Position numbers and translations under genes: made by a program
The notes under the pieces: model-generated
Database searches by the model: none
Seen by the model: the letters and a program-made list of their open reading frames with translations, nothing else
Told to the model about the DNA's origin: nothing
Origin: an uncultured Eubacteriales bacterium
GTDB lineage: Bacteria > Bacillota_A > Clostridia > Christensenellales > Aristaeellaceae
Assembly (NCBI GenBank): GCA_902803675.1
Contig: CADCQZ010000440.1
Location: forward strand, 1-15,432
Direction: 5' to 3'
Length of the DNA: 15,432 nt
In this document: piece after piece, positions 12,343 to 15,432 of the stretch
Layout: every line of letters begins with the position of its first letter
Position numbering within the stretch: the first letter of the stretch is position 1

Positions 12343-14013
12343 ATGCTGAAGTACCGCCGCCCTTATCTTCTGAACGTGCCCGTGTCCGGGATACGTTTGA
12401 CATCCGGCCGTCTCAAAAAAGCTTTTGACGATAATCTGAGCTTCCTGAAGGGGTTCGACCCGGACCGGATGCTGTACTGGTACCGCGTCCACGCGGGCAG
12501 GCCGGCCCCCGGGGCGCCGTACGCCTGCGGGGACGGACATTTCGAGAACAATCTTCACGGGCAGACCGTCGGGGAGTTCCTGATGGGCGCCGGCACCAGC
12601 CTGATGTGGACGGAGGACCCTGCGCTGCGCGCCGAAGTCCGGGCGGTCCTGGACGAACTTACGGAATACCGGGAGCCGGACGGCTTCCTGCTGCCAGTGG
12701 ACCGGGAGACTTTCAGGACGAAGGAGTACCCCAACTACACCCGGGCCTGGCTGACCTTCGGGCTGCTGGACGCCGGATACGCCGGGGAAAAGGACGCGTT
12801 CGATCTGGCCCGGGGCATGGGCGACGCCTTCAATAAAAGCGAGGTCCTGCCCTACGTGAAGGACATGAACCTCGGCTTCCAGGGGATCCTGGCCCAGACG
12901 CGGCTGTACGACTCCCCCGCCGGCATACGGGAGGACATCGCCACGGCGCTCAAGTACTATCAGGAGGACTGGTGGCTGGACCAGCTCATCGCCGGGGACC
13001 ACCGGGCGATATACGACCACCCGGGCAACCACCCCCACTCCACGCTTTTGACGTCGCTCGAGGCGTACTGCGACCTGTACCGGGTCACCGGAGAGGAAAA
13101 ATACCTGCTCGCGGTCAAAAGCGCCCTTAAAATGTACGAGGACAAGTGGCAGCACGTGGGCGGCGGCATCGCCATGTGCGAGCAGGACGAGTTCTATCCC
13201 GGGTGCTACTGGCTGTCGAGGAAGCATCACTACAACGAACTGTGCTCCACCAACTTCTGGATCCTTCTGAACCAGCGCATGCACCGCCTGGAGCCGGACA
13301 ACGCCCATTATACCGACGAGATCGAAAACTCCCTGTACAACATGCTCCTGGCCGCCCAGGTCGGGGACCGGGGCTTCCACTACTTCAACTATCTGCAGCA
13401 GAACAAGGACTGGCGGTACCTGGACCGGGCCACCTGCTGCGCCTCCCTGGGCACGCGGCTGTGCGGGCTAACGCCCCAGTTCCTGTACATGTACGACGCC
13501 GATACCGTTTACTGCGACATATACGCCTCCAGCGAGGCGGAGCTCCCCAACGGCGTTTCCCTCCGGACGGAGACCGGCCTGCCGGACAGCGGGCGCGTGA
13601 GGATCACCGTGACCGGAGCCGACAAGCCCTTCACGCTGAAACTGCGGATCCCGCGCTGGGCCGCGCCGGACGGAAGATCGTACTACGAGAAATACGAGGG
13701 CGCCGCCGCGGGCGATGTCTTCGAAAAGGACTTCCCCTTCACGTTCCGGACTTCAAAGTATACCGGCGGGGAGGAGATCCCCCGCAAGGAGCGCCGGGCG
13801 GTGGAGTACGGCCCCCTGCTGTACGCCGTTCTGGGCGCGCCGAACCCGCTGACCGTCCGCTTCGACCCCGAACGGCCGGAGGAATGGTTCACGCCCCTTG
13901 ACGGGGAAAAGCGGACGCTCAGGATGAAGGGCGACGATATCCACACCTGGATGGCCTACTGCGACATCCACGACGAGCCCTTTGACGTATATCCCGTCGT
14001 GGAACGGCCTTAG
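12343..14013 (+). CDS. GH127-like (DUF1680) glycoside hydrolase, beta-L-arabinofuranosidase type
   Basis: A 556-residue alpha/alpha-barrel protein of the DUF1680/GH127 group. The zinc-cysteine catalytic site is visible: E299-L-C301 in HYNELCSTNFW matches the family E-T-C, and C365-C366 in RATCCASLGTRL matches the C-C pair whose first Cys is the nucleophile in Bifidobacterium HypBA1. E283 lies 16 residues before E299, the spacing of the HypBA1 acid/base Glu (322 to 338). The N-terminal half has the barrel-type segments FENNLHGQTVGEFL, EYREPDGFLLP, NYTRAWLTFGLLDAGY and YCDLYRVTGEEKYL; a beta-rich C-terminal part follows (LKLRIPRW, EYGPLLYAVLG). It is about 100 residues shorter than HypBA1, and the canonical CCPPN is CCASL. 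No signal peptide is seen, so it is probably cytoplasmic. AGGAG (12329-12333) precedes the ATG by 9 bases. GH146 or a related family remains possible. Confidence 0.85.
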   Translation: MLKYRRPYLLNVPVSGIRLTSGRLKKAFDDNLSFLKGFDPDRMLYWYRVHAGRPAPGAPYACGDGHFENNLHGQTVGEFLMGAGTSLMWTEDPALRAEVRAVLDELTEYREPDGFLLPVDRETFRTKEYPNYTRAWLTFGLLDAGYAGEKDAFDLARGMGDAFNKSEVLPYVKDMNLGFQGILAQTRLYDSPAGIREDIATALKYYQEDWWLDQLIAGDHRAIYDHPGNHPHSTLLTSLEAYCDLYRVTGEEKYLLAVKSALKMYEDKWQHVGGGIAMCEQDEFYPGCYWLSRKHHYNELCSTNFWILLNQRMHRLEPDNAHYTDEIENSLYNMLLAAQVGDRGFHYFNYLQQNKDWRYLDRATCCASLGTRLCGLTPQFLYMYDADTVYCDIYASSEAELPNGVSLRTETGLPDSGRVRITVTGADKPFTLKLRIPRWAAPDGRSYYEKYEGAAAGDVFEKDFPFTFRTSKYTGGEEIPRKERRAVEYGPLLYAVLGAPNPLTVRFDPERPEEWFTPLDGEKRTLRMKGDDIHTWMAYCDIHDEPFDVYPVVERP

Positions 14014-14101
14014 AAAAGCCGCCCCGCTGCCGCCTGCCCGCAGAGATGCGTAAAAGAGCCCGGTTCGATCAGGTGCGGCCCGGCTTTCGGAGAGGAAAAA
14101 A

Positions 14102-15298
14102 ATGAGGATGGATCGGCTGACAGAGCCCCTGGCGATCACGATGTGGGATTCCTCCTGGCTGCGGCGGCGCTACGACGGCGGCGGCTTCGAGAGCTTTGAC
14201 AAGGCCCTGGACGAGCTCACCGGGCGCGGCTACAACGCGGTGCGCATCGACGCCTTCCCCCACATGATCTCCGGCGCGCCCGACGATACCGTTTCGGAGC
14301 GCTTCCTGGACCCGGCCGGCTTCGGGTTCCACTGGTACGGCTTCGCCCAGTGGGGCAGCCCCTGGACGGTATACATCGATCCCCGGAAGGACATCGTTGA
14401 CTTCCTGAAAAAATGCGAGGCGAGGCGCATCCGCGTGCTCCTGTCCACCTGGCTGAAGCCCACCGCCGAGCCGCGCAACGAATGGCTGAAGGGCGAAGGG
14501 GACCACGTGCGCATCTGGGACGACACCCTGCGCTTCCTGGAACGCAGCGGCTGCCTCGGGCCGGTCATCGGCGTGGACGTGCAGAACGAGATCCCCTTCG
14601 GCGCCGTCTATCCCTGGTTGGGCGGGCGTTTGAAAGAGCTCCGGACGCCGGAAAAGCAGGCCGCTTTCGTGCGGCGGTACTACGGCACGGTGCTGCGGGA
14701 GCTGCGGCGCCGCTGGCCCGGGATGCCCTTCGGCGTGAGCGGGGACAGGAGCTTTACCCAAATGCACGCGGACTATGAGGACTGTGATTTCCTGGACGTC
14801 CACCTGTGGGCCGAGGACGCGCCGTGCCGGTTCCTGGACGGCACCCGGTACCGGGACGCGATCGCACATTTCGGCGATAAACCGATGATCCGGGAAAAGA
14901 GGCTCGACGGCTATCTGACGGGTAAGCGGCTGCCGCCGCCCGACATCGATTTTGAGCGGATCGGCGACGAGATCCACGCCGCCTGGGAAAAAAACCGCGC
15001 GGCGTGCGCCGAATGGCTCGAAGAGCGCATCGCCGCGACTGCGGCGATCGGGAAGGAGCATCATATCCCGGTCGGCTGCACCGAGGGCTGGGGCAGCATC
15101 ATGTGGGCGCAGCATCCCCTGCTCGGATGGGACATGATCAAAGAAGCCGGCCTGATCGCCGCGAAGCTGGCCCGCCGATACGGCTACGCGTTCTGCTGCC
15201 AGTCGAACTTCTGCGCGCCTCAATACGCGTCGCTGTGGAAAGATATTTCTTACCACCGGCAGGTCACCGGCATCATCCGGGGCCTGAACGATCCCTGA
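14102..15298 (+). CDS. Cellulase-like glycoside hydrolase, clan GH-A TIM barrel
   Basis: A 398-residue TIM-barrel protein resembling the 'cellulase-like' family found in Firmicutes carbohydrate loci. The N-terminus has AITMWDSSWLRRRYDGGGFE and GYNAVRIDAFPHMI. E163 in VDVQNEIPF follows Asn, the classic clan-A acid/base position at the end of strand 4. E328 in VGCTEGWG is the candidate nucleophile at strand 7. Both catalytic Glu residues are therefore present, predicting a retaining hydrolase. No secretion signal, carbohydrate-binding module or membrane segment is seen, so it probably acts inside the cell on imported oligosaccharides. GGAGAGG (14089-14095) lies 6 bases before ATG 14102; ATG 14108 is a possible alternative. 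It is the last gene of the block, 88 bases after the GH127-like gene. The substrate is unknown. Confidence 0.8.
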   Translation: MRMDRLTEPLAITMWDSSWLRRRYDGGGFESFDKALDELTGRGYNAVRIDAFPHMISGAPDDTVSERFLDPAGFGFHWYGFAQWGSPWTVYIDPRKDIVDFLKKCEARRIRVLLSTWLKPTAEPRNEWLKGEGDHVRIWDDTLRFLERSGCLGPVIGVDVQNEIPFGAVYPWLGGRLKELRTPEKQAAFVRRYYGTVLRELRRRWPGMPFGVSGDRSFTQMHADYEDCDFLDVHLWAEDAPCRFLDGTRYRDAIAHFGDKPMIREKRLDGYLTGKRLPPPDIDFERIGDEIHAAWEKNRAACAEWLEERIAATAAIGKEHHIPVGCTEGWGSIMWAQHPLLGWDMIKEAGLIAAKLARRYGYAFCCQSNFCAPQYASLWKDISYHRQVTGIIRGLNDP

Positions 15299-15354
15299 AG
15301 AGGGTCTGCGGCAAATACAGGCACCCCTGTATCGCCGGAAGCGAAAGTAAACAT

Positions 15355-15378
15355 CCACCGGCACAGCCGGTGGCTTTT
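15355..15378 (+). terminator. Rho-independent terminator-like hairpin closing the second block
   Basis: CCACCGGC (15355-15362) and GCCGGTGG (15366-15373) are exact reverse complements around ACA, followed by C and TTTT (15375-15378). The 8-bp GC-rich stem with a T-run fits an intrinsic terminator about 57 bases after the last stop codon, although the T-run is short. A smaller hairpin (TACAGG 15316-15321 with CCTGTA 15326-15331) lies between the stop and this one. The remaining bases to the right edge show no gene. Confidence 0.75.
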
Positions 15379-15432
15379 CATATGCGGGCCTTGCCCTGGA
15401 TTACTAGCTTGCGCCCTCTCAGGCGCTATTAC

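Noticed and set aside
11779..13380. Minus-strand open frame of about 533 codons
   Set aside because: It is antisense to the activase and the GH127-like gene, both of which have clear catalytic motifs. No independent evidence of coding was found.
14014..14101. Small RNA or terminator between the two glycosidase genes
   Set aside because: Only weak partial complementarity is visible and there is no T-run. An ordinary intergenic leader with a ribosome binding site is enough to explain it.

Overview
The window is a GC-rich, almost fully coding stretch in which every supportable gene is on the + strand. The genes are tightly packed: several ATGA stop/start overlaps, gaps mostly under 45 bases, and strong AGGAGG-like ribosome binding sites. 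A glycyl radical enzyme with its activating enzyme points to a strict anaerobe. Together with a GH127-type glycosidase, a cellulase-like glycosidase and an FdrA system, the most likely source is a GC-rich anaerobic Firmicute (Clostridia) of a gut-like habitat. This assignment is inference; no rRNA, tRNA or other phylogenetic marker is present.

Layout. Bases 2-94 hold the last 30 codons of an upstream gene, possibly a Gfo/Idh/MocA oxidoreductase. Block A (130-8169) encodes, in order: a metal-dependent amidohydrolase; a fumarate-reductase-like flavoprotein; FdrA; a 59-residue FdrA C-terminal-domain protein that starts at TTG inside the fdrA end; a DUF1116 protein (YlbE/AllG family); a DapA/KDG-aldolase-type lyase; and an IlvD/Edd-type Fe-S dehydratase. 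A 445-base non-coding stretch (8170-8614) follows, filled with back-to-back inverted repeats. Block B (8615-15298) encodes a divergent SDR, a glycyl radical enzyme with unusual active-site and radical-site motifs, its radical SAM activase, a GH127-like protein and a clan-A-like glycoside hydrolase. An intrinsic-terminator-like hairpin closes it at 15355-15378.

How the genes may work together (inference). Two apparently cytoplasmic glycosidases could release an unusual sugar. The SDR and upstream oxidoreductase could oxidise it, the IlvD/Edd dehydratase and DapA-like aldolase could run a sugar-acid to 2-keto-3-deoxy-acid to pyruvate route, and the glycyl radical enzyme could add a radical dehydration or cleavage. 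FdrA plus DUF1116 are the core of the oxamate (ureido) transcarbamoylase-type system of allantoin degradation in E. coli. Here the DUF2877 subunit and carbamate kinase are not in view, and the neighbours are an amidohydrolase and a flavoprotein, so the substrate may differ. No transporter or regulator is visible.

The features most worth follow-up are the glycyl radical enzyme of unassigned subclass, the FdrA/DUF1116 module in this carbohydrate context, and the hairpin array.
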